Part shown: piece by piece, positions 1 through 10,448 of the stretch
How the letters are laid out: each line of letters opens with the position of its first letter
Numbering within the stretch: the stretch's first letter is position 1
From: Fibrobacterota bacterium
GTDB taxonomy: Bacteria; Fibrobacterota; Fibrobacteria; UBA11236
Direction of reading: 5' to 3'
Length of the DNA: 50,880 nucleotides
Assembly (NCBI GenBank): GCA_019509785.1
Contig: JAEKLQ010000072.1
Location: 1 to 50,880 of the forward strand
Position numbers and translations under genes: made by a program
The notes under the pieces: generated by a model
Databases searched by the model: none
What the model saw: only the letters and a program-made list of their open reading frames with translations
What the model was told of the DNA's origin: nothing

Positions 1-227
1 AGCTGAAGGAAGGGCCCACCGATATGGTCATCCTGGGTAGCGGCAGCCTGGTGGCGCAATTGGCTCCGCATCGCCTGATCGACGAATACCAATTCGTAGT
101 GACCCCCGTGGCCATCGGCGGAGGACGCACCTTGTTCCAGGGCCTGAAGGAGCCTTTGCCGCTCAAGCTCGCGAAATCACGCGCCTTCGGAAACGGGAAT
201 GTTGTGCTAACCTACGTCCCCGCGTAA
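1..227 (+). CDS. C-terminal end of a dihydrofolate reductase-family protein (RibD-C-like), partial
   Basis: The reading frame is open from the window edge (codons in phase with position 3) and stops at 227, so only the last 74 or so residues are present. The segment around VILGSGSLVAQL and the later VTPVAIGGGRTLF match the C-terminal half of small DHFR-fold proteins of the RibD-C/YyaP-YwjB type: the glycine-rich loop that binds the NADPH phosphate, then the strand leading to the closing beta strand. These proteins reduce pterin- or flavin-precursor-like substrates, but most family members are uncharacterised, so no substrate can be given. The gene ends 21 bases before the convergent zinc-ribbon gene. 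The N-terminus lies outside the window. Confidence 0.75.
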   Translation, partial: LKEGPTDMVILGSGSLVAQLAPHRLIDEYQFVVTPVAIGGGRTLFQGLKEPLPLKLAKSRAFGNGNVVLTYVPA

Positions 228-248
228 ATCGCTTCGCGTTGAGTGGGG

Positions 249-608
249 TCAGAAAAGCTTCTTGAAATAATCGCCGAGGGTGCGTTCCTTGTAATCCTTG
301 TACTCGCCGGCATCGAAGAAGACGCCATGGCCCGCGGAGCAGGCTTCGAATACGATATGCGATTGCGAAGGGTCGGCGGCGCGCCGCATGGTTTCGCCGC
401 ATACCGGGCAGGGGATGTCGAGGGCATCGTCGAAGGATCTGCCGATCTCCGCTTCGCCGATGTCGATGGCTTGCGAGCCGTTGATCTTGCGCAGGCGCTG
501 GTGCCCGTCTTCCTTGAACCAGATGCCGCGGCATTGCAGGCAACGGGACACGTGTATCCCGCCGATGTCGGCGAATTCCATTTCCGATTTGCATTTCGGG
601 CAATCCAT
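249..608 (-). CDS. zf-TFIIB-type zinc-ribbon protein
   Basis: A 119-residue cytoplasmic protein with paired zinc-knuckle cysteines: CPKC at residues 3-6, CLQC near 23-26, and a second ribbon starting with CPVC near 70. The first ribbon ends in CRGIWF, the usual signature of the zf-TFIIB domain (a CxxC followed by GxWxD/E-like residues). Proteins of this kind are common and small; their function is unknown, and nucleic-acid or protein binding is assumed from the fold. The start is supported by a purine-rich GGGGGGA just upstream of the ATG. There is no signal peptide or membrane segment. It is convergent with the partial gene at the window start and divergent from the lipoprotein gene at 858, with a 250-base shared upstream region. 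Confidence 0.75.
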   Translation of the reverse strand: MDCPKCKSEMEFADIGGIHVSRCLQCRGIWFKEDGHQRLRKINGSQAIDIGEAEIGRSFDDALDIPCPVCGETMRRAADPSQSHIVFEACSAGHGVFFDAGEYKDYKERTLGDYFKKLF

Positions 609-684
609 AGCATCCCCCCGCTTCGAAAGCGCCGGACCTCCGAAATGTAGGATAGCCCCGGCCGGAATTCATGACCGGATCAAT

Positions 685-738
685 TCGGATATAGACGTAC
701 TAGAGGCCGGATATGTTGCAAGCCGTTTTCCCGGATAT
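685..738. repeat. three direct copies of YCGGATAT in a divergent promoter region
   Basis: TCGGATAT at 685-692, CCGGATAT at 707-714 and CCGGATAT at 731-738 recur at 22- and 24-base steps, about two helical turns apart, in the space between the zinc-ribbon gene and the lipoprotein gene. Spacing and position suggest protein-binding sites. No regulator can be named. Confidence 0.3.
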
Positions 739-857
739 CGGAAGCGATGGAACCGATTCCTGCGGCCAAGCCGCGGATGGATCGGAAACTGCCCGGGGAT
801 GTGCGCGGGATCACGGCGGAACTTCCGAAGCCGGGGCTAATGCTTATTTTGGAATCC

Positions 858-2015
858 ATGAATACCAAGATCACTTTCGCCGGTCTCGCCCTGCCTTTCA
901 TTTTCATCGCCTGTGATTCCGCCTCTACGGCCACGGGCACGGTGCCCCCAGGGCCGAAGGGAACCCAGCTTTGCGCCGACGTGAACCCGTTGTTCCCGTC
1001 CCGCTTCCTGCCCGACGATACCGATAAGGAGGATGTCATCCGGGACATCGTCGCGGACGGCGCGGATGTTTTCTTCCGAACCTATAAGGCCGCGTATCGC
1101 GTGCCGGCCGCCGGCGGCGAACCCGTGCGCCTGGACGCGGAAAAGCCGGGCCAATACGTGAAGTCCCTGCATAAGGTGGGAAGCCGCATATACCTGTATT
1201 CCAAACGCGATAATAATGGGGTGCTCCAGGAATTGCCGCGCACCGGCACCGCCACCACTACGTTGGCTGCGCCCATCGCCCCCGCCGCGGGCCAGACGGA
1301 AGTGGACGAAGCGTTATTCATGGATGAAACCCATCTCTATTTCCTCGCCACCAAATTGATTGACCGGGACGACGGATCGGGACGCTACTCCGCCTATTTC
1401 CTGGATCGCATGCCCTGGGCGGGCGGAGCCACCGAGCAGTTAGTCAGCCTGGATTCGGCCCGCATCGGCAAGCTGTTCAAGCAAGGCGACCGGCTCTACT
1501 ACGGGCGCTTGACCGGCGCCTCCTTCTGGAACCAAGCCGACGCCATCTTTTCCCTCCCGGCTTCGGGGGGCACGCCCATTATGGTCAACGCGCTGTCGGG
1601 CCCGCAAACCCTGGTCGACATTTTCGCCGCCGACGACGCATCCCTATATCTGAATATCATCGCCGACCCCACCCTCATCAAATCCGGCGTCTCCAAGGTC
1701 CCGCTCGCGGGAGGGACCCCGACGCTTCTGATCGATGGGAAGGTCGATGCCATCTGGCTCGATGCCGGCCGCGCTATCTATACTGAGTACCACCAAGTCA
1801 AAACCGATTCCGATCCGCTGGCCAACTGGGCTACCGGCATCTACACCGTTCCCGTCGCCGGCGGCGCGGCCGCCTATACCGGCTGCATTCCCGAGGGCCT
1901 CGGTTCGGGCACGTTCGGCGTCCAATCCGCAACGTTTTCCGGCGGCGTCCTGTACCTGGGCACGACCAGTAACGACGACGGGAAGAATACCATCATCAAA
2001 TACGCCGTGCCTTAA
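858..2015 (+). CDS. putative lipoprotein with beta-propeller-like repeats
   Basis: The product is 385 residues. I chose the ATG at 858 because it gives a compact lipoprotein signal: a lysine at residue 4, a hydrophobic core and Cys19 in the context IFIAC. The longer reading frame from 747, and an ATG at 840, would bury this signal. About six repeats each carry a short strand ending in PxxGG or a variant (VPAAGGEP, MPWAGGATE, LPASGGTP, VPLAGGTP, VPVAGGAA) spaced 50-60 residues apart. This matches the blade pattern of DUF5050/TolB-like propellers. It is therefore predicted to be membrane-anchored in the envelope. The ligand or partner is unknown. Its stop codon abuts the stop codon of the convergent glycosidase gene. 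Confidence 0.7.
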   Translation: MNTKITFAGLALPFIFIACDSASTATGTVPPGPKGTQLCADVNPLFPSRFLPDDTDKEDVIRDIVADGADVFFRTYKAAYRVPAAGGEPVRLDAEKPGQYVKSLHKVGSRIYLYSKRDNNGVLQELPRTGTATTTLAAPIAPAAGQTEVDEALFMDETHLYFLATKLIDRDDGSGRYSAYFLDRMPWAGGATEQLVSLDSARIGKLFKQGDRLYYGRLTGASFWNQADAIFSLPASGGTPIMVNALSGPQTLVDIFAADDASLYLNIIADPTLIKSGVSKVPLAGGTPTLLIDGKVDAIWLDAGRAIYTEYHQVKTDSDPLANWATGIYTVPVAGGAAAYTGCIPEGLGSGTFGVQSATFSGGVLYLGTTSNDDGKNTIIKYAVP

Positions 2016-3505
2016 TCAATCGGGATCGGGGAAGCGTATCGCCTCCGGTCGCGTGAAATACGCTCCCGCCGCGGATCCGTGCGATACCCGCAGCGAACGC
2101 CCGCACGCGTCCGCTGCAGGGAATCCGGAAGCGGGACGGGATAGCGGAGTAAGGCGGACGTCCCGCACCTCCGTCGCAGCGTCCGATTCCAGCAACAATA
2201 CCCAATCATCCGCGGCGGCGGGATCGGCATTCTTTCCGTTCTCGCCCGCCGGATCGAATGCATGGGCCGATTTCGCGAAGGGCGATCCCGCGGCCCCGTG
2301 GGCGGCGCCCGAGTAGGGATCGATCCAGGACGCTTTCACCGATTTTCCCGCCAGCTTGGAAAGGTCCGCGCTGAAGGCCGCGCCGCCCGGCGCGTAGACC
2401 ACCGCGAAAGATCCATCATCCGCCCGCGCCGCGGCCAACATGTCCTTGCCGCTCCCCTTGGACGTGGTCACGAGGGCATTGTCCGCATCGGGAACCAGCT
2501 TCCACCAGTCCGCGCCCGCGAAGAAGGCGTTCTGTTTCGAGAGCGATAAGGCTCCCGGGCTGCCCAACGCGGTCCGCCAATCCGATGGGAAGGGCCAGAC
2601 GGAATGATGACCATAAAAATTGCCGCAAGCTCCGGAGAGATAGGCCTGCCAGGCCTCCCCGCGCACCTCGCGGGCGGTGAGTTGCAGTTGGCCCGCCAGC
2701 GATCCTTCGTAATAGGATTCCAGCAGTAGGGTCGGTAGCGCCGCCGCCGCATAATCGGCCAGCACCCGGCTCGCGAGGTTATCGATGCCGGTATAGCTGC
2801 TGTTGAGCGTGAGCCAGGAGGGATTCGCGTCCGTGCCCGTGCTGTTGCGGGCCCAGTGGGTGGTGAAGAGATGGTTCTTGTCCGCGCTTAATATGCCCGC
2901 CGCCAAGGCATCGGGAATGGCCAAGGTGGGCGGGCGGAAGTCTCCCCCATTCACCCAGATGATGTTTTTCCGGCCCGCATAACGGACGCCCAGGAAAGCC
3001 CCGTAATCGCGGATGGCATCGGCCCCGGCGCTCACGGCCGCGGCGTACCAACCTTCGCTCCCCCCGTTGTATCCCAGGTATAAGGCGCTCATGAGCACCA
3101 CCATGCCCCGCTTCCCGGCCTCGTCGAGGATGAAATCGACGTGGGCCCAATACGCTTCGTTCCGGCGGGTGAAATCATCCGCCACGAACGGCAATTCGCC
3201 GTACGCGTTCTTCGGCGCGTTGGCGGCATAGCCGTCATCCACGTTGACGGCTTCGATCAGCAAGGCATTGAAGCCCTTGGCCTGGCGATCGTCCAGGTAA
3301 GCGAGGACATCTTCCCGCGTGAGCTGTACGGCCAAGGCCCAAGCCGCCTCCCCGCGCAATTGGAAGGGCTTCCCGTTCTCATCGACCAGGTAATGCTTGC
3401 TGGGGCCCACTGTAAGAAGGGGCGCGGAAAGCTGGGCCGCCACCGCGAAGGAGAGGCAGAGGGAAAGGGCGCAGGCCCTGGCAGGGCAAACCATCAGAAG
3501 TCCCC

Positions 3506-3509
<4 letters not shown>
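2016..3509 (-). CDS. secreted DUF4038 glycoside hydrolase (GH140/apiosidase-like)
   Basis: A 497-residue protein with an N-terminal signal peptide (hydrophobic stretch to about residue 25). The body matches the DUF4038 TIM-barrel fold: the N-terminal phrase YLVDENGKPFQLRGEAAWAL, then WVNGGDFRP, which carries the candidate acidic catalytic residue, and LLLESYYEGS, with a glutamate expected to be the second catalytic residue in GH140-type enzymes. The last 120 residues (FAVVYAPGG onward) resemble the small beta domain, Collagen_bind_2, that commonly follows DUF4038. Characterised relatives remove apiose from the pectin side chain rhamnogalacturonan II. The substrate here is inferred only at the level of plant-type polysaccharide. 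Its start codon overlaps the stop of the upstream hybrid kinase by 4 bases (ATGA), so the two are probably co-transcribed. Confidence 0.8.
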
Positions 3510-5515
<2,006 letters not shown>

Positions 5516-5714
5516 CGTAACGGCGCTCCGCGGCGCAGGATTAATCTAAGTCAACCACGGGGGAGGCGCCGGACCCTATAGTGATCCGGAACCCCGTTTT
5601 TCGCGTGCAAAGCGTGCGCGCCGGCGTCGAAATTGCCCGAGTATCGCGGGTCGGCGCCCCGAAAAGGCGGCGGCGCCGCTCCCGCATCGGTTCGGGGAGC
5701 GATCGGAACCCCGA

Positions 5715-6971
5715 TCAGTAAATGACTATGGGCCTTACGAGGCCCGCCAATTTCGTCCGCGCCGTATCCGGACAGGCGTAAGGAGCGCCTTTCCAATCCG
5801 CGAACTTATCGGCTCCGGTAAAATCCGCCATGCCGACATGGGCGTATGCCGCTCCCAGATCCAGCCCGGCCGCGCTCAACTTCGCCTTGTAATGGCCTTG
5901 TTCGAGGGCGCTCACCGCGGGATGGCCAAAGCCTCCCGGCAAGGTCCCGTACAGGTATAGGGTCGCGCCGGAGGCCGGCGCCGTGTTGCTGTACACCGCG
6001 AAAGCCGCGTTATTCCAATCCCATTGGAACCACCCGGTCAGCGAGGCCATGCGCCAACCCACCCACAAGGTCCCCTGCATGGAGCGCCCATCCACCGTGG
6101 TCTGCGACACCTTCCAGCATTCCAGACTATCGAACTTCACCGTTTGGTTGGGAAGTATGACGCTGTCGCAGGACCCCGGGAACGCGTTGGCGGCCCCGTA
6201 GATGCCGGACGGTCCCGAGTAGCTTCCGTTATACAAACCTTCGCTGCTATCGTAATTGGCCTTGAGGCTGAATTGCCCCGTCACCGAGAGGACCGGCTGG
6301 CTCGCGTCCAGGATGACGAGGCCGCTGGCGGTATCTTTCGAGTTCGCGCTCCATGTGAGTACGGCGGAGACGGCGCTGTCCTTTTGGGTGAGGCGCAGTT
6401 TGCCTTTGAAAAGGCTATCCTCCGCGGGCCCGTGCTTGGCCACGACTAGATCATAACACCCCGAGACGTTGGGGACGGTCTTAGGCTTGGGCTTTTCGCA
6501 GGCCTGGTTGGCGGGCCAGCCTTCCACGTCGAGGCAGACGCGGACCGCGCCCCCGCCTACCGCCTTCAGGTACAGATGCACGTCCGTTGTCGCGCCGGCC
6601 GCGATGGCAACGGTATCGCTTCCCTCATGGGTGACCATGGTATCCCGTTGGGCCGAATCGAGACGTACCAGCCGCCCATGGAAGATGCGCCCGGGGCCGG
6701 CAGGGATGCCCGAGAGGGCCAAGGTTATCGGCTTGCCTTCGGTCATGGTCGCGGAGAAATGCATAGGCGCCATCCCCGGGCCGGCCACGTCCAGGAACAA
6801 GATCGCTTGGGAAGCGCCAGCCAGGTACCCCGCGGGCAGGGCCGGCACCGCAACGCGGGCGGAGCCGGAACCGTTTTTGGCCGGTCCCGCGGAATCATTC
6901 GGTTCGCATGCGAACAAACCCAAAGCCGCGAGGGCGGGTATGAAGACGCGTTTCAATCGCAAGGAAAGCAT
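5715..6971 (-). CDS. lipoprotein of unknown function, paralog A of a tandem pair
   Basis: The product is 418 residues. The ATG at 6971 is preceded by a near-perfect Shine-Dalgarno GGAGGTGA five bases away, which decides the start over the longer TTG reading. A lipoprotein signal ends with LGLFAC (Cys22). The N-terminal half contains PALPAGYLAG, SGIPAGPGRIFHGRLVRLDS and VCLDVEGWP; the second half starts with SGCYDLVV and DSLFKGKLRLTQ. All of these have clear counterparts in the next gene upstream, so the two are paralogs. The SGCYxLVV-x-LFKGxLRL part looks like a beta-sandwich or lipocalin-like module, but I do not recognise a named family. The protein is probably anchored in the outer membrane. 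Function unknown. Confidence 0.7.
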   Translation of the reverse strand: MLSLRLKRVFIPALAALGLFACEPNDSAGPAKNGSGSARVAVPALPAGYLAGASQAILFLDVAGPGMAPMHFSATMTEGKPITLALSGIPAGPGRIFHGRLVRLDSAQRDTMVTHEGSDTVAIAAGATTDVHLYLKAVGGGAVRVCLDVEGWPANQACEKPKPKTVPNVSGCYDLVVAKHGPAEDSLFKGKLRLTQKDSAVSAVLTWSANSKDTASGLVILDASQPVLSVTGQFSLKANYDSSEGLYNGSYSGPSGIYGAANAFPGSCDSVILPNQTVKFDSLECWKVSQTTVDGRSMQGTLWVGWRMASLTGWFQWDWNNAAFAVYSNTAPASGATLYLYGTLPGGFGHPAVSALEQGHYKAKLSAAGLDLGAAYAHVGMADFTGADKFADWKGAPYACPDTARTKLAGLVRPIVIY

Positions 6972-7067
6972 AATCACCTCCAAAAGGATATCCGCCTCCC
7001 GCAGGGGGGGAGGCTGGATGGGATCTACCCTTTCCTTTGATGCTTGGGATAGGCCGAAATGTAAACC

Positions 7068-7088
7068 CCGCTCTCAGAATGGGAGCGG
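7068..7088 (-). terminator. possible hairpin terminator after paralog B
   Basis: CCGCTCTC and GGGAGCGG face each other across five bases, giving a stem with one mismatch 48 bases beyond the stop of the lipoprotein gene that ends at 7136. On the minus strand only a weak T-rich stretch follows, so termination is uncertain. Confidence 0.35.
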
Positions 7089-7135
7089 CAAACGATCCGT
7101 CGGGGAGGCGCGCGGCCTTTCGACCGCGCCCGAAC

Positions 7136-8368
7136 CTATAACCGGAAGTCGGAATCCAGGCAACCGGAGAGGGTGCCTGTCCAGGAGCCCAAGGCCCGGG
7201 TCGGCGCATTGAGCTTCATGATCTTCCCTTGGCCCTTCCCGTTGGCGAAGTTGACCTCGTACTCGGAGGAATCCACCTTGAGGCTCTTAGGGAACATGCC
7301 GGAGGGCGGAGGGAAAGACCAGGTCGCGAAGCCGGTGGAATCCAGGGATCCCATGAGAATGCTGGTAACTCCCGCGGCCGCGCCGTAGCCGTCCCAATGG
7401 GTATAGGTGTTGGCGTAATCCCCGTGGACATCGAAGCCGACCCGGCCATTGACGGTTTTGCCGTCGGACTGCGATTGGGTGAAAGCGAAGCAGAGGCGTT
7501 GCGCGGGAGGCGGAGGCGGGACCACGGTGGTTTCCGGCAAGCAGGACCCGGGCGTCGCCACGGCTTGGCCCATGATGAATCGGAGGCTGTCGTAGAAATA
7601 GCCGGTCAAACGGCCGGTGGAATCGAGCTGCGCCTGGAAGCTGAAATCAGAACGGCCGATGCCGAGGTACACTTGGCCGGTGCGCGAGTAGACGCCGGTG
7701 GCCGTATCGGAAACTCCCGAACTCCAGCTGACCGTACCTTGCACCAGGCTATCGCTCTGGATAAGCCGCAGCGCCCCCTTGAATAGGGTATCCCGCCCGG
7801 GCACGGGGCTGGGCTTGCTGACCACCAGGGCGTAGCAGCCGGAGAGGGATCCGGGGAAGGGAGGAGGTGGCGGAGGCGGCGGAGTGATGCAGGAAGAGTC
7901 GGATGCCCAGCCCTCGACCTCGACGCAGACGTGGGCCGACCCGAGGCTTCCGAGCTGGCGCAGGAAGAGATGCACCTCGGCAACGCTGTCGCGTTGGATC
8001 CAGGCGCTGTCGACGCCTTCGTGCGTTACGCTGGTATCCTTTCCCGAAGAATCGATGCGTATCAGGCGGCCGCGGAAGGACCGTAATCCTACGGGAATGC
8101 TATCGATGAACAGCGGGGGCGGGGCGTCCGGCCCGACGATCCACGACCTTGTCATGGGCGCCATCCCCGATCCCGAAATGGTAAGCGCGAACCAGGCTTG
8201 CTGGCTCGGGGCGGCCAGATAGCCTGCGGGGAGTTTCGGCAGGACGATGCGGGCCGAGCCCTTGGCCGCATGCGGATCGGCTTGTACGGGCGATTTGTCC
8301 GCCTGATTGCAAGCGAACAATCCGAAAGCGGCCAAAGCGAGGCCGAACAAATGGGTTTTTCCGATCAT
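7136..8368 (-). CDS. lipoprotein of unknown function, paralog B of a tandem pair
   Basis: The product is 410 residues. The ATG at 8368 follows GGAGG by five bases and opens a lipoprotein signal ending LFAC (Cys20). The longer upstream reading has no signal and is rejected. Shared blocks with the neighbouring lipoprotein are PKLPAGYLA, SGSGMAPM, SIPVGLRSFRGRLIRIDSSG, SVTHEGVDS, VCVEVEGW, LSGCYALVVSKP and DTLFKGALRLIQSDS. A run of eight prolines separates the N-terminal module from the SGCY module, which suggests two independently folding parts. The pair probably arose by tandem duplication and diverged. The function is unknown and an outer-membrane location is inferred from the signal. Confidence 0.7.
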   Translation of the reverse strand: MIGKTHLFGLALAAFGLFACNQADKSPVQADPHAAKGSARIVLPKLPAGYLAAPSQQAWFALTISGSGMAPMTRSWIVGPDAPPPLFIDSIPVGLRSFRGRLIRIDSSGKDTSVTHEGVDSAWIQRDSVAEVHLFLRQLGSLGSAHVCVEVEGWASDSSCITPPPPPPPPFPGSLSGCYALVVSKPSPVPGRDTLFKGALRLIQSDSLVQGTVSWSSGVSDTATGVYSRTGQVYLGIGRSDFSFQAQLDSTGRLTGYFYDSLRFIMGQAVATPGSCLPETTVVPPPPPAQRLCFAFTQSQSDGKTVNGRVGFDVHGDYANTYTHWDGYGAAAGVTSILMGSLDSTGFATWSFPPPSGMFPKSLKVDSSEYEVNFANGKGQGKIMKLNAPTRALGSWTGTLSGCLDSDFRL

Positions 8369-8442
8369 AGGTTCCTCCGAGGGATTGAGGTTAAGGGCAG
8401 GTCCCGGCAAGGGTATGGGCCCGGCCTGAACGTCGAGACGCG

Positions 8443-8460
8443 GTCTATCCTTGAATAGAC
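8443..8460. promoter_or_regulatory. inverted repeat just upstream of the gtrA-like gene
   Basis: GTCTAT at 8443-8448 and ATAGAC at 8455-8460 form a perfect six-base inverted repeat with a six-base spacer, seven bases before the start codon at 8467. There is no Shine-Dalgarno in this space. It may be an operator overlapping a promoter. Confidence 0.35.
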
Positions 8461-8466
8461 GTACTC

Positions 8467-8931
8467 ATGGCCGCAATTGTTCCACGTAAAAGGATATACT
8501 CGCTTGGGGTGAAAATTTTCGCGAGAATATTCAAGTTCGGTATCGTGGGCGGCACCGGCGTCCTCGTGAATGCGGGTCTGTTGTACCTGTTCACGGAATG
8601 CCTCGGGCTGCGATACCGCATTTCGAGCATCATCGCGATCGAATGCGCGATCGTGAACAACTTCACCTGGAACTTCCGTTGGACCTGGGCGGATCGCCGT
8701 GCGGATGGAGCCACCCCGGTAACGCTCCTGTTCCTCAAGTTCAATCTCGGCAGCGGCCTGGTGGCGCTGGCGGTGAATTGGGGATTGCTGGTATTCCTCA
8801 CCGAGAAGGCCGGGCTGTATTACCAGGCCGCGAACCTGATCGGGATACTCTGCGGGGTCGCGGCCAATTTCCTGCTGACGCATCTCTGGACCTTCGCCGC
8901 GCCTGCGGCGCGGGCGGAAACCCGGGCCTGA
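8467..8931 (+). CDS. GtrA-like polytopic membrane protein
   Basis: A 154-residue protein with four predicted membrane helices. It starts with a basic N-terminus, then FKFGIVGGTGVLVNAGLLYL and a second helix ending before NNFTWNFRWTW. These are the signature phrases of the GtrA/DPMS1-C family: FxxVGxxxxxxxxxxxxxL and NFxxxRxWxF-like. Family members are thought to help polyprenyl-phosphate-linked sugars cross or act at the inner membrane during surface glycosylation. The gene shares one base with the start of the following membrane glycosyltransferase (TGATG), so the two are very likely co-translated and act together. That fits GtrA proteins, which usually accompany a glycosyltransferase. No clear Shine-Dalgarno precedes the ATG. 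Confidence 0.85.
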   Translation: MAAIVPRKRIYSLGVKIFARIFKFGIVGGTGVLVNAGLLYLFTECLGLRYRISSIIAIECAIVNNFTWNFRWTWADRRADGATPVTLLFLKFNLGSGLVALAVNWGLLVFLTEKAGLYYQAANLIGILCGVAANFLLTHLWTFAAPAARAETRA

Positions 8932-10382
8932 TGTTCAACGGACCCGACGGGGCGCGCTGGGTCCTTCCGTGGGCGACGTGGATGGGCGCGCTGGCCGGGG
9001 CCGGGATGGTTTCGGTTCCGGCGCTGCGGGCCAGGCGGTTTTCCCGCGAAGCGTGCGCGTTAACCCTCGTTTCCCTTGCGATGGCGGGCTGCATCGCCTT
9101 CATCGCCGTGCAACGCCTGAGTTCGGGGGTCCGCGAGTTCGAAAGCTTCAACGCCATCATGGGGATGCGCGTCGCGCATGGCGTTCCGCTCTATCCGGAT
9201 CCCGGGCAGCAGCCCCTCGGAACCATCTATACGCCCTTCTATTTCCTGCTGGGCGGCGCGTTGCATGCGGCGCTTCCCGACCCGTGGGGATGGGAACGGC
9301 TGGTCTCGTTGGCGGCGGCATTGCTCTCCGCCTGGTACGCCTATTCCATCGCCCGCCGGCTGGGCGCGGGCAGGGAAGGCGGCCTCTGGTCGGTGGCCCT
9401 CTTCCTCGCCACCTACTCGGTGATGGAATGCAGGTATGATGAGATTACCCCCAATCCCTTGCTCATGTGCGTCAGCGTCGCCGCGGTCGATTACCTGCTG
9501 CGGCGGACGCCGGCCGGCGACGGGATGGCGCTTTTCCTGGCGGGTTTGGCCTGCTTCACCAAGCAATCCGGGATCCTTGAATTCATCGTGATCCTCGTTA
9601 CGATTATTACGCAAGGACGGCCCGCGATCGCCCGGCTGTGGCCGCTCGCGTTCTGGGCGGCTGCCGGCATCGTGCTCCTGTACGCGACCGGGGGGAGGGC
9701 CTGGGATTATCTCGTGACCTACGTCGGAGGCCATCCCATGCGTCCCTGGCCCGATGCGTACTGCCTGAAAAGTTTCTTCATCCTACAGGCGCCACTGTGG
9801 GTCTGCCTAATCTATGCCTTCGTCAAGCGGCGCGATCTCCGCTTCCTAGCGGCCTTCGCGGCCGTGACGCTGTCGGGCATCCTGGGCCTGTGGAAAGACG
9901 GAGGCTGGATCAGCGCCCTCTTCCCGGCGGAGCCCCTGCTCTGCGCCGCCGCGGGAATCATCCCGGGAAGAATCCCCCGCGCGCTGGCTCTGGCGCAATT
10001 GGCCATCGGCATCTACAATCCTTTCGCGCCCTTGTTCCCGTGGGCCACTTTCCGGGACGTGGATCGCCTGGAGATCTCCGTCGCCCGGGCCACGCCGGGC
10101 GAGGTCTGGTTGCCCGTGGAATCGTATCTCGCGGCGTCCGCGGGGAAACCGGAGTGGGATCATTTCGGCGCGATCGAAAGCTATTGCTGGGGAGGGCGCG
10201 GCGCGCCGGAGCGCCTGGTCTCCGCGGTGCGCGAAAAGCGGTTCGGCGCCATCCTAATGCGACGGGACGGCCATTTGGCATTCCGGGACCTGCCGGGGCC
10301 ACTCCTCGAGGAAGTCGATGCCAACTATGTCCCGCAGGAGCAGTCGGGCCTGATCGTCTACCGGCCGCGGGGGCCCCGTTAG
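8931..10382 (+). CDS. polytopic glycosyltransferase-like membrane protein (GT39/ArnT-like)
   Basis: I place the start at 8931, where ATG overlaps the TGA of the preceding gene, giving 483 residues; the frame is open further upstream but only as a shadow of gtrA. About ten hydrophobic segments are visible. The first large periplasmic loop carries FESFNAIMGMRVAHGVPLY followed by PLGTIYTPFYFLLGG, the pattern of family 39/83-type transferases that use a lipid-linked sugar donor (an early acidic residue, then a proline- and tyrosine-rich loop). A soluble C-terminal part of about 120 residues follows (FRDVDRLEISV onward). The partner GtrA-like protein supports a role in surface polysaccharide or lipid glycosylation. 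Donor and acceptor are unknown. Confidence 0.7.
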   Translation: MFNGPDGARWVLPWATWMGALAGAGMVSVPALRARRFSREACALTLVSLAMAGCIAFIAVQRLSSGVREFESFNAIMGMRVAHGVPLYPDPGQQPLGTIYTPFYFLLGGALHAALPDPWGWERLVSLAAALLSAWYAYSIARRLGAGREGGLWSVALFLATYSVMECRYDEITPNPLLMCVSVAAVDYLLRRTPAGDGMALFLAGLACFTKQSGILEFIVILVTIITQGRPAIARLWPLAFWAAAGIVLLYATGGRAWDYLVTYVGGHPMRPWPDAYCLKSFFILQAPLWVCLIYAFVKRRDLRFLAAFAAVTLSGILGLWKDGGWISALFPAEPLLCAAAGIIPGRIPRALALAQLAIGIYNPFAPLFPWATFRDVDRLEISVARATPGEVWLPVESYLAASAGKPEWDHFGAIESYCWGGRGAPERLVSAVREKRFGAILMRRDGHLAFRDLPGPLLEEVDANYVPQEQSGLIVYRPRGPR

Positions 10383-10448
10383 GTTGGCGGCGCGGCGCAC
10401 GGCAGCGGCGAACCTAGGCGCATCCCGCCACCTAGCGACGCCCGCAGG

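Noticed and set aside
747-857. Longer N-terminus for the lipoprotein gene at 858
   Set aside because: The added residues are not signal-like and would push the lipobox cysteine far from the start.
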